Shown here: positions 48,888 through 60,400 of the stretch, piece after piece
How the letters are laid out: every line of letters starts with the position of its first letter
How positions within the stretch are numbered: position 1 is the first letter of the stretch
DNA from: Glandiceps talaboti
Lineage: Eukaryota; Hemichordata; Enteropneusta; Spengelidae
Assembly: GCF_964340395.1 (NCBI RefSeq)
Contig: NC_135562.1
Coordinates: 18,169,985 to 18,233,984, forward strand
Length of the DNA: 64,000 nt
Reading direction: 5' to 3'
Translations under genes and position numbers: made by a program
The notes under the pieces: model-generated
What the model was told of the DNA's origin: nothing
The model's database searches: none
What the model saw: the letters and a program-made list of their open reading frames with translations, nothing else

Positions 48888-51229
48888 TTGAGATCATAAC
48901 AATGATTTTTTATTTGATTGACTACCAACACAAAAAAATCAGTGATCCACCCCAAAATGCATGCACAAATATCAGTGACCCCTCTAATCCCTTGCGCAAA
49001 AAATAGTGAACCACCTCTACCCCCCCCCCCGCCCCCCGTAATTTCTGTCCAGTCAACGCACCGCCTCTCTGTGAGAATTGGGTCATGGATATAGCGTGTC
49101 ATAACCGTTACAAAATCACAACGTTACGTTTTTTATACGTCTACTTTTTGTGAACCATTTCATATGTCTTTTCTTGTCAAATAATATGGCTCGCTGTTTG
49201 TTTGCTCACTTCTTCGGAAACAGAGTCATCAATCAACATAAGGAATAGTTTGCCTACTTCGCTTGTCACATCAAATTCACTTAACTGCTTTAACTTTAAG
49301 AACAATGTGGACTCTCTCTGGGAACACTGGAAATATTCTACGAACATTGACTTCTCACTACAGCCATAATTAAAGGTCATTATTGACACTATTTCAATTT
49401 GTTTTGGCGGACCAGCTTATACGCTCTTAGCCTTACCCAGCTGTTATTGTGATATGATATTGATATGATATTATGATATGTTCACACGTCGTGACCAGAT
49501 TAATAAACCCATTGTTTCATCATGCAGAAAGCCAGACGTCAGCAGTCACCCCCAGTTGTTTTTCGTTTGCGATAAAATCGTCAAGAATGGTAATATTCCC
49601 ATGCAATTGTAATATGCGTTTGGGGTGGTATATCTCTGTAACTTGAAAATCCAATATTCAATAAGATGACATTGTTGTGTTCTGTCATTCGCGTGGTTAA
49701 AAACACTACGAAATAATATCCATTTGAAAAATTCTTTACGTTGACATTCCTTGGTAAACGACAGAATATTATGGTACAACTAAAAGGTACTTTCACACCA
49801 TGTACAAAGTGAATTGTCGTGTTTTTTTTTTACAAAAGCTCGCAAAACGGGTATGTTTTTTCTTGTTAATTTATTATGTTCAAAGCCACGTGAAAATGAG
49901 AATATGTCTCCGTATTTTTTGAGGAATTTCGCGATATCTTTTTCTGCAAACATGACGGTATGTTAAACCTTCGACAGGTATGAAACATTGTCTCGTAAAT
50001 ATACATGCGATTACTGTATGTAGGCAAGACATTGGCACGTCTCGTGAAATCTATCTCTGAAGGCAACAAATGGGAGACATTGAGGCATTTGAACCCCTAG
50101 CGAGGTCACCTAAAAATTCACGAATTTCATGACATCACGTAACGTAATAAGTTTATTCATTTACGATGTTAAAGTGACGTGATTTTTTTACGTTGTACGT
50201 GCTTTAACGTGACGTAACTCGATACATTCATGTCTAGATTTGTTGTCCTGTTTGAGGATGATAGGGTAGACGTCCAGACATTTGAATCCCCCCTGGCGAG
50301 GTCACAGTACTCGTTCTCCTAAAACCGAACTTTCGAATTTTAGAACCGGATACATGCCATTTAGAAAAGACAACAATCGTCTTTCGACGTGAAGTAGTGT
50401 CAACCTGTTATGTTCATCACCAAAAACGGGCGCTCAAACTTTTCATTTGACCATACCATTTTATGTAAGGGGCGCAAGTGTACAAAGTGTACAAAGTTTA
50501 CAGGTAATCATTGTTGTGTACCAGTGACAGTAATACGTGTAATGATGAAACGTTACTACAGTAAAGAATTTTGTGAGATTAGTGAATTCTTAGACCGTTG
50601 GTAGATGGTATATGTTAGAGCATATACTAAGCATCGAATTCGACTTTTAGTGCCAATTTCAAACATAACGTGTAAGCTTACACTCGAGTTTTATGTTACA
50701 ACATGGCTAACTTTCACAGACATAAACAAACTGATAAGAGAGTCGCGTTTCAGCTATTTGTCCCATATCACATGTAAAATAACGTTTAATTATCAGTTCT
50801 ACATGGTCGCTCTATCTGTAAACATTGTTTACTCATTACAGGAAGCAAGTACATGACTGTGTTTAAAATGACATTAAAACATTCTCTGGGCAATTTCATT
50901 TTTACATGTTACATGTAAAGGGGTAGTAACTGTTACCCTAAAAAGGCATGTTATTCATGATTTCATTACATGTATGAATAAGTGAAATTCTGGAGTACGG
51001 GAATGAATCTCGACGACTATTTTTCATGCAAGCCAAACAAGTTGTTAGAGGAACTGTTAAATAAAGACATGACATGTTTAACTTTCCCCACCTTTTACGA
51101 TAGTGTGTATGAAATCGCCTTCAGTTACTGAGATGAAGTTGAAACACATGCATGCATACAAATCAGCGAATTACGAGTAAAATAAGTGTTCATTAACTCT
51201 AAAACATTCTACACCCTACGAAATTACAT

Positions 51230-51450
51230 CTACAAAATGGGTCTATCAAATGTTTCGTAACTTTTTTTCAAATTGACATAACAACGTCTGTGCACATTAG
51301 ATGACCGCATTTCACTCCCACTAACGACACAGTGTCCGAAAAGCAGACTTTACAAGTGAATTTCGCCGATGTACTGTCCTTGTCAACTTTACTGTCTGTG
51401 TTTCCATCAATTTGTTCATGACTTTCGTCTGCTACAGTAAAGTCGTACCC
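51230..51450 (-). pseudogene. HMGXB3-like gene, RING-like 3' end only (copy 3)
   Basis: On the minus strand the frame reads HGYDFTVADESHEQIDGNTD then FTCKVCFSDTVSLVGVKC and GHLMC, a RING-like Cys/His pattern. The 4-nt difference (GCAGACGAAAG here, GCAGATAGACGAAAA in copies 1 and 2) lets the frame stay open where copies 1 and 2 have a TAG. The duplication stops at about 51440, so nothing of the remaining gene is here. Confidence 0.5.
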
Positions 51451-51904
51451 GTGTTCACGCGAAACGGTTGTTGAACGTCTTTTCCATCATTGGTGTCAAC
51501 GGCCGACTTCCTATTGCTGCTGCCGCCACGTGAAGAACCTTCATTACTTTCGTTTTCAGCCAGGCTCTGGATGATGTTTCGCTTGTGAAATAAGTAGATT
51601 TTCGTTGTTAGGGATGATGAGAATAAAATGCGTGCGCATCCGTGCCACAGACTTTTTATGTTCGTACCATCCTTCCCAAATGCCCGGCTATTTCGAGAGA
51701 AATTTCTGTTCTTGAAATGTACGGTGCTGTTGTCCTGTGCGTCGGAAGACAAATCTACTCATTAGATACACCACTGCCACTACCATCATTGTCATTCCCC
51801 TGCCAGTCTGTCTTCCATCACAGAGTCTAGCGATAACTGCAATCATATGCGTACGGCTGTAAAGATGGTACTGGGCAGTACAGGATTTCAAAGTAAATTC
51901 ACTA
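51441..51904 (-). other. Unique spacer with a 106-codon ORF
   Basis: A minus-strand ORF (51432-51752) has a Ser/Gly/Asn-rich section (ENESNEGSSRGGSSNRK). It abuts the end of segment copy 3. No family is recognised; it may be chance or a fragment of the gene that lay next to the RING end. Confidence 0.25.
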
Positions 51905-53280
51905 AATATCAAATATACAATATTACGTTTACCTAGTTTATTAAAGACCTTAACAAGGTTTTATACATTAAAGTTATCGTCATTGTATGCACTGAATTAT
52001 ACGAGATTTGAAGAGTATAGTCCAAAGATATTGCCTAGTTACCACAAATCATTCATTATGCTAATTACTCATTATAGGACACACTGAGATTTGAAGGATG
52101 CATTCCAAACTGAGATATTGCCTAGTTACCAAAAATCATTCATTATGCTAATTACTCAGAATCCAATGCAACACAAACAAGCTATAGGATACAGAAACTT
52201 TTATCATCGATGTATATGAGATTTGAAGCACACATTCCAAAGATATTACTCAATTCCTGAAATCCGTAATTAAGCAAATGCATCATTGATTTTCAAAGGG
52301 TATATAGCTATAGTAAATTAAAGGTAAGATGACATGTCAATATGAAAAAAAAAGATAAATAGGACATTATTGAAACCCCTACATCAGTTTGTTATTTGCG
52401 AATTCAAAGAAAATAGTCTAGTGACGTTCAATTCATGCCAAAATCGCTTTGAACTTTCTTCAATCTAAAAGGAAGCGAAGTTGAATGTCAAATGATTGTC
52501 CCTTGTATATGAAAAAGAAGGTATACATTCGAGAAGACGGTATATATACATATTTGAATACTGAAATTCTATTCTAGCCTCATTTTGGTTGCCTCTTGTT
52601 TTGTTCACACTCTCTCATGACCTTAGCGGACCTTTGGCTTGTACCAGTCATGAGGTCATGAGGGTCAAACATAGCCAACTGTGCCTTTGATGATTTCATT
52701 ATAAAATCCTTATATAACAAGATTTTTTAATTATACCAGCAATTTTAATCCAATCTAGACTCGATATTTCTTTTCTGCGGACATGTCATTCGTTTTCCAA
52801 AGCATTGAAGTTTCTGTATGTCATTCCAATTCTTCTACAGAGTGGCGGCTGTCATTCCGCTTGCTTAATAAGTATAGAGGGTGTCATTCAACTAACTGAA
52901 TGTAGAAAAGGGTGTCATTCCACTGTTTACATACAGTGAAGTTAATGCCTGTCTCTCGTTTTCTGTCATTCGTTTTAGGGTCACCACTCAAGTGACCCCC
53001 ATCTTGCACTGGCAGTTGAAAAACTATATCACACTGGAAACACCCCTTGTTTTCTTTGCAACCCTCTGACCTAGTACATAATTGTGGGTCGGTAAATAGA
53101 ATAAATTACATACGTGGCGAAGTAGGGCGAAGTAGACGTTTCACGACAGTCACGTACGCTACCTGTAGTGCAAAGGAAGCATTGCAGGTATATCAAGACA
53201 GGCATTCTTGACAGGCTTGGCATAGTTTTCAATCGAGGTACAATCTTTTAAGGTGAGTACGAAAGTGATGCACATTCTCC
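51905..53280 (+). repeat. Large direct repeat, copy B (matches 14340-16131)
   Basis: Collinear with the block downstream of gene 1 (landmarks given there). Here the minisatellite has only about three units (52004-52240). The block ends with GCAGGTATATCAAGACAGGC, TTTTCAATCGAGGTACAATC and TTTTAAG followed by GTGAGTACG at 53253, a good donor. This fits a 5' UTR exon of gene 2 ending at about 53252, spliced to the acceptor at 53867. Confidence 0.7.
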
Positions 53281-53866
53281 GCAATCCACGGTATCACAGT
53301 CTGCAATCAACCAAAGTCCCTCAACCCTGACACTGAGTTCAGACTACATTGTACTACACTACTGACACCACAACTCTAGATCTGAACTGTCGTTTTCTCT
53401 GGAATTTTGTACATCCGGGTCTAAAGTTTACAGATGGCATACACCCCACCATAGACCCTCCACTGGTATATGAACCCACGATGCTTCAATATATATTATA
53501 TGCGACTATTGACAACATACAGTGCGCTCTTTTCTTCTGAGAGATGTGTTTGGCAAAGCATAGACAGTAGCGAGCAAAGTCTGTCCAAGTCTAACATTAA
53601 AGTACATAAGGCAGGTATATCTCCGATCCGACTTTATCGATCGGGGTATGTCGTTTTAGCACTCGGGCGTATGTATTTAAAAGTACGACATGGCGCATGT
53701 TGAAACATGCATGTATGCTCTTCACTCTCAAAGACCCACAAAAAGCCAGGAGTCGGACATGGATTGCCCAGGGCAATTTTTCAATACAGAAACAGTCAAT
53801 TTAGTGACACTGCGCTCGTAACTTATTTGATCTTTTCATTTCGTTTGTGTGTGTACGTGTGATGCA
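53281..53866 (+). other. Probable intron between the 5' UTR exon and coding exon 1 of gene 2
   Basis: No gene is supported. The stretch ends in a GT-rich tract and GATGCAG at 53861-53867, which serves as the acceptor for the exon that carries the start codon. Confidence 0.4.
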
Positions 53867-53874
53867 GTTTCACA

Positions 53875-54403
53875 ATGTTGAATGTAAGGCAGCTCAAACG
53901 TACACTGGGCTTGTGTAAACCATTAGTAGAGAAATGGAAGTCATCCGTCGTTACATCAATCACACCAAAACCCGTCGTCAGTGAACAAGTATTCAGCAGG
54001 TATCTATGCATTTCAACACAGAGACATGGTAAGTGACATGATTTTATATGTTTCTCTACGAGAATAGAAATTTAAAAGCATTGGAGGAAAACGCCCACTT
54101 TCATCCGGGTGCTGCAAAAGGATTTTGTCTCAAGTAACAACGTTGAGTATTTTAATTAAAGACATTCAGTTCATGATCACACTAGTGAAAGATCAATGAA
54201 TATGTGAAGTAGTTTTCGTTGTAAAAAAAATTAATTACGACCAAAAGTATTCTAATAGGTGGAAATAATGTGATTTGTGGATGAGTGGGCAAGGAATGAA
54301 TGTTCAAAACACGGCAGTGGTAGTTTGGAATGGATGTACAGAATGAGGTGATTCAATGTTATCTCCCACAGAGCGAGGATCTTTAACATCAATCCATTCA
54401 TCA

Positions 54404-54444
<41 letters not shown>

Positions 54445-57337
54445 TACATACATACATACATACATACATACATACATACATACATACATACAAACATACG
54501 TACGTACGTACGTACATACATACATACATACATACATACATACATACATACATACTTTATTTTCACATCACATAAATTTCTCGCGATTGCAAAGAAACAC
54601 CCAATGGAAAGTTGTTCCACATTCATTGTCCTAGCAGTGGTCCAAAGTTGCCTCATGGGAGTTAGTAGATATACATATGTATTAGATGAACAATACCAGT
54701 AATGCTTTTAGATGAAGTTAATAATCACTTAGGAGTGTTGATGTATTATTCACCAAATACATAATGCATGTCTGCAGATTACCAAGAGGCAACAATGGCA
54801 CTAAGACAGTCACACACCACGAAAGTGAAAAAAAAGATTCAATTTGGTGTCTCTTGGAAATCAGACTCTCCAAATCCAATATTTATGAAAGTGCCTTTAT
54901 TTCGTGGAATTGAGTTCCCCTCTTAAGATGCTGTTTGTCCTGACATAGGATCTGCAATTGACATTTCATCAAATAAATTGGCTATGATATATTATACATA
55001 TCATTATAATATTACCATCTAGGTATTATCAAAAGCAAGTTTGCTGATTTGCAAATACCAACTGATGTCTCCTTACCACAGTATCTGATGTCGAAGTTTG
55101 ATGAGTATGGAGACAGGGTCGCTATGGTAAAGTATATGAATTTCATTATACAGACAACAACTTTTCGTTATTTTATTCTCACATCAGTGACCAGACTTAA
55201 CCGCTCGTCGTTATCTACAATTATTTACTTTATTGGGCCATAGTTCAATCCCAGGTCATCCCATACTCATATCTTAATCCGAAATAGGACTTTATTAATA
55301 ATTGGTTAAAGTGGCTATATCGATGAGGATTGGGTATTTATTTTTGGGAATTTTAATTTATAAAACAATTTCATCATGGCTTCCTACTTGAACAGTCAAT
55401 TTGAAACAATATTGACAGAGTCTGTTTTTGTAACGCAATATATTGCAAAAAGCTAAGCTATGTGAAAAATGTTTGTTATTGTACGTAGAGTAACAAATAT
55501 TTTACACATTTATTAAGCCTAAATGTATTGAGTTACAAATTAGGACTTGGCATATGTTATTTCAAATGAATTTTTCTTATTGTGTGATCTCCTCAAGTTT
55601 TTCTCCTGCATTAACACAGAGCCCATGAGAGATGGCCCTCACTTGGGCGTCTTGAGAGACAAGTATTTATACTTAGAAATATCCAGTATAAATTAATTAT
55701 TATTGGAGGAAATAGTGTTGGGTACAAATATTGTCTAATGGATAGTCGGTTTATTTTAAATGTTGTCCGCCTTTGACACGGACTGTGTAAGTCGAACTGA
55801 TAAGTCCGTCAACGTTTATTCATTCCCTCAGGTTGATGCAGTTTCAAATCATAGCTACACCTACAGACAGTTAAAAGATTTCGTTCGTAGATGTGGCAGT
55901 GGTTTGGTCAAATCTGGTTTTAAACATGGAGATGTCTGTGCTTTGTACCAACCCAATATGCCAGAGTTTTCCATAGCATCTTATGCCGTTGCTTCCATTG
56001 GTGGCGTCATTAGTCCTATAAATCCAACCTTTACAGTTGGTAAGTACAGCAAATATTGATTCTTTCTTTTGTCACCATGGTTTCCTATAATGTACGGATA
56101 GCTTTGAGAAAACAAATATATTTTATGCTTTACCTTTGTGGAAACCGTGAAATTGGTCGACTTAGGCCAAACTAATCAAAATCTGATTTGATGAATATGG
56201 CTTGATTTCCTTAGTTTGTTATTGTTTTTTTCATGCCCGGAGTCATCACCTTCATAAACACAAATCGAAAACAAACGACACAAAACGATGGAAGTTGAGG
56301 TAAAAAAAGAAATCTAAGCCGCTTTCACCACATCAGATTTGAATCAGATTGGGCTTAGGCTTACACAGGGCAAGGTCATATAGACCGAATTGACACTTAA
56401 GTATCGATTTTAAAGGAAACACTAGTCCACAAGATGGAAGATGAGTACTGGACTCTGTTACTGGTTATAAGAACGATTCCGACTAAATGAAGAAAAATAT
56501 TAGAGAATGACACAATAATACCTTTGGAAGTGATTCGTGAAAAATTTACGATTACAATGACGATTTTATCATTTGACTCATATTTTTAGCAAAGTAGAAC
56601 CAAAGGCATAGACGTGCATTGTGGAGCCATGAAATGAGAACAATCAGGGTATAATTCCTAGAATCTAGATATGATTTTGTTCGAACACATGCAACTAGTC
56701 TTGGAATTTATTCATTTATTTATTTGTCATCCATATACAAACACTATTTCAGTGCTTAAACACTGTTCTGGCAATGGAATCTGTTGCAAGATTACGTACA
56801 TAGAAAAACAAACAAGGGACACACTAGGACAAAAAGTTAACGAGGCACACAGTACTTTAAAATGACATCCAATTACATTACCAGACTACACTCTTAAAGT
56901 CCTGTATTAAAAATCTATGGGTTCGGAACCGATCTTATGGATGGGGCAGATTGTTCCATAGAATAGCACCACTGTAGTAAAATGCCCGGAATGCGTGACA
57001 TCTCTACCTGGAATAAATTTGTTTAGTATTTGACAACCAGTCTGCAGCATAACCCATCATTCTGATATCAGTTGATCCCTCTAACCTGTGTAATGATTAA
57101 AATATAGACATTCATGATAATATCTTGTATGAAATGGTTTTGTAACATTTTTTGTAGTTGAACTTTCACGCCAACTTGATCACACTGATGCTAAATGGAT
57201 CATAACAATTCCATCTTGTGTTGACAAGGCTAAAGAAGCTGTTAAACGAGTATGGAACATAAAGGTATGTATTACAACTTAAGAAAACACCATATCCTGG
57301 TTCAGCTTTACATGTAGGAAGCTTCCCACTTCATGAT

Positions 57338-57371
<34 letters not shown>

Positions 57372-57381
57372 TCTATTTATG

Positions 57382-57417
<36 letters not shown>

Positions 57418-60400
57418 CGTATGTATGTATATCTCTATATGTAAATATAGGAAGCATCTATAAACACATACATATGGTTGTGAGTTTATGGGTGGATTTT
57501 TACCTATAAAATCGGTTTACCAATCAGTATCCTTAATCCTTAAATGATTTGGTTTCAGTAATTGCACCCTAAATATAGGATGTCAGGCTTTAAACGGTAT
57601 AGATTGTGGTTCTGCATTTTCTTCAATGCTATAGTTGTGTTAGCATAACCAAGAGATTACTTGTGTTTACTTGGATCAAGGTTTTATAACTGGTGAAGGA
57701 ATTATATGTTTCCTCATAGACTAATTTTACATACATACATACATACATACATAGGGTATATACGTAGTTGGTGATGAAGGTGTTGATGGATGTAAACCAT
57801 TCAGTACATTAATGAGAGATGATGGTTCTGCATTTCCAACTGGTATTAAAATCAATCCTAAGGAAGATTTGGTAATCCTGCTATACTCAGGTGGTACTAC
57901 TGGACTTCCTAAAGGTGTTATGATTACTCACCATAATATAATATCAAATATTGAGGAAATGAAGTGAGTACCTTTTTAAGGAATATCAAAGGAACACCAG
58001 TCCAGGAAATATACGTATGGGGTTGCTGGGATTTCCCCTTGGTTGCCAAATAACACCATATTTAAACTCTTTTTCACCTCTATTGCTCATTCAGTGGTGT
58101 ATCGTTGCCTCATGGGTCTAAGCAGACATGAATATTTATTAGATGAACAATGCATATTCATGGAATTTATCTGACGATTCAGGAGGAAATAATCACTTAG
58201 GAGTCATGAATATTAAGTCCTCATCTAATTAATATTCATGCCTACTAACACTCATGAGGCTATATAGTACTGAAAGCTCAATAGAGGTAATCAAGTGAAA
58301 TTTGTGTGACATACAATCATGAAATGATTCTCTCCAGAATTCAAAGCTACTGAAAATACCTATATTTCTTGGAGTGGTGTTCCCCTTTAAATAGAGTAAT
58401 TCTTTCCAAAGAAAAATTATATTCAACTACTGCAGACCTGTGATGAAGGAAGTATTTTATCTCAGATATATCAATTACTTGCCCTCCGCCCAATTGACCG
58501 ATCGCCGAGATTGATTGACAGATTCCATTGACCAATCAAAGAGCGTAATTCCGCCATGTGCACTTGCACGTGTCACAGCCTACGACAACCAAAGCAATCT
58601 GTCGTAGTTTCTCAGCGTGTATTGAATGCAAGGGCCTTGACCTTACGATCGGTTCTCGTATATAATATTTGCTTACAAACATTAAAATTATCGTGAAATA
58701 CTAGTTATGGGATCGGTAAAATATCAATGATCACTATCCCGAAGGATAGAGAGGTTGAATCTTATTTTTACAGTTTCTGAAGCCGAAAAAATATCGACAA
58801 TGTTGACCTACACGATCAAGAAGATGGGCCGCCATTACGACAATTTACGCGCATTTGTTCTGAGGTATGTATGTTGATATTACTGTGAGTCAAACTATTC
58901 CATCGATCTATTAATTAAATTAGATTTTTTCAGCCCAAAATTGCCTATGATTAGTGCTTTATCTTGTCGGTCATGGTGGCGGCCAAATTAAATGTTGGCT
59001 ATACCGCATACGTATTGCCGTAGTTTCTGGTGTACAGACGTGCAATGTCATGGTGTCATACGCATACGCAGTTATTGGCGGTGTACCCCGTGCTTTCTGT
59101 GTGCCAAATTTTATACTCAACTAAAGACTTCATGTTTATTTTTACATCTAATGCTAAACATTCCTCTCTCAAGTTTGGCCCGCATAAATCCATTGTCGAC
59201 AGTGAAACTTGTATTTCTGAGTACGATCGAGTGCATGCAGTGAATGGTTCGGCCTGTGTTTGAACCGTACTACATCCATGGTTTGACAGGCAAACACGAG
59301 TCAATGTAAATGTGCAGGGACATAGTTTGGTAACATCAATGAACACCATTTCTTCATTTTGTATACTGGCCTTCCCGTAATATCGGTATATTGCCCTTTG
59401 AAAGAAAGTCGTCATTTCAATTTGTGACCTTTTGACGGGATTGACACACTGGGTGACCTGTATGTTTTTATTTATTGTTTATATTTTATATTCATTACTC
59501 ACCATTATGTACTCTTTGGTTTCAGGGATCATACGATCAATAACTGAATTTTTATCATAATGTGATATATCTTAATGGTGAAAGTATATGTAATATTGTT
59601 GGACCTACATAGGCTATATATGCATTTTAGTAACTACCATTTTTTTACTTTTGACTGTTTTTATAGTCCCTTTGACAAAGAAGTTATCAAATTTCTTTTA
59701 GATGGAATAAGAGGTATTTTATCTCTAGGTGTATTTCCTGTTTGCTTTAGTGAATTTAGATACAAAACAAAAATGTCAAGCAACAAGATTGCAATTAGAT
59801 ATCATTATCAGAATTTGTAAATACCACTGACATGGCTCAAAATCAAAGTTAAATTGTTGAAATATTTTACATCACTACTTGTGCATCTGATCCATTTCAT
59901 TTTCAGTAAATTTTTTATTGAAATAATAAAAGCAAGAAATATCTTCTGCAAGAGCAACCCCCAAAATATATGAATAAACAAATGTAAGTAAATAATAAAC
60001 AAAAAACAAAGATGATTTGTACATGGGGAAAGTATTTATACTTGTACAGTAGTGGCCTATTTTAATTTGTACAACTGGTACCTTATTTCTCATTTAGCGT
60101 AATAATTTAGTCATGTAAAAGTAAGGTGACCTTTATCAGAAATTAAAGTGAAAAGAATGTTTTTATATAGTGAAACAACATTACTACATTTGTTTCTATA
60201 TAACCCTTTGTAGTATCAGTTTAAAAGCAATATCATGTCAAAACAAATGAAAAATGGTACTTCATTCAGATTGTCAGGAAATTTTATTACAAGTAATTAA
60301 TTTATACTCGTGTGTCATGCATCATAGACATAATAATGTATATATCTCACTGTTGTGACACTATGAAATGTTGAAAATAAAAAAAGAACGATTGTTTTCA

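Larger units (their letters stand above)
46536..51440 (+). repeat. Segmental repeat, copy 3 (shortest)
   Basis: Third direct copy. It starts at the equivalent of 20216 (GATATCAAATGGTCCACC), so it lacks the leader and CRE region, and stops at about 51440 inside the RING-like 3' end of the HMGXB3-like gene. It lacks the Harbinger-like insertion (intact site near 49369) and the LINE. About 340 bp (the equivalent of 27780-28040) are missing near 50473. Confidence 0.8.

Noticed and set aside
59056-59415. Minus-strand ORF of 119 codons in intron 5 of gene 2
   Set aside because: No recognisable family, no splice sites with matching phase, and it sits opposite the possible nested gene.
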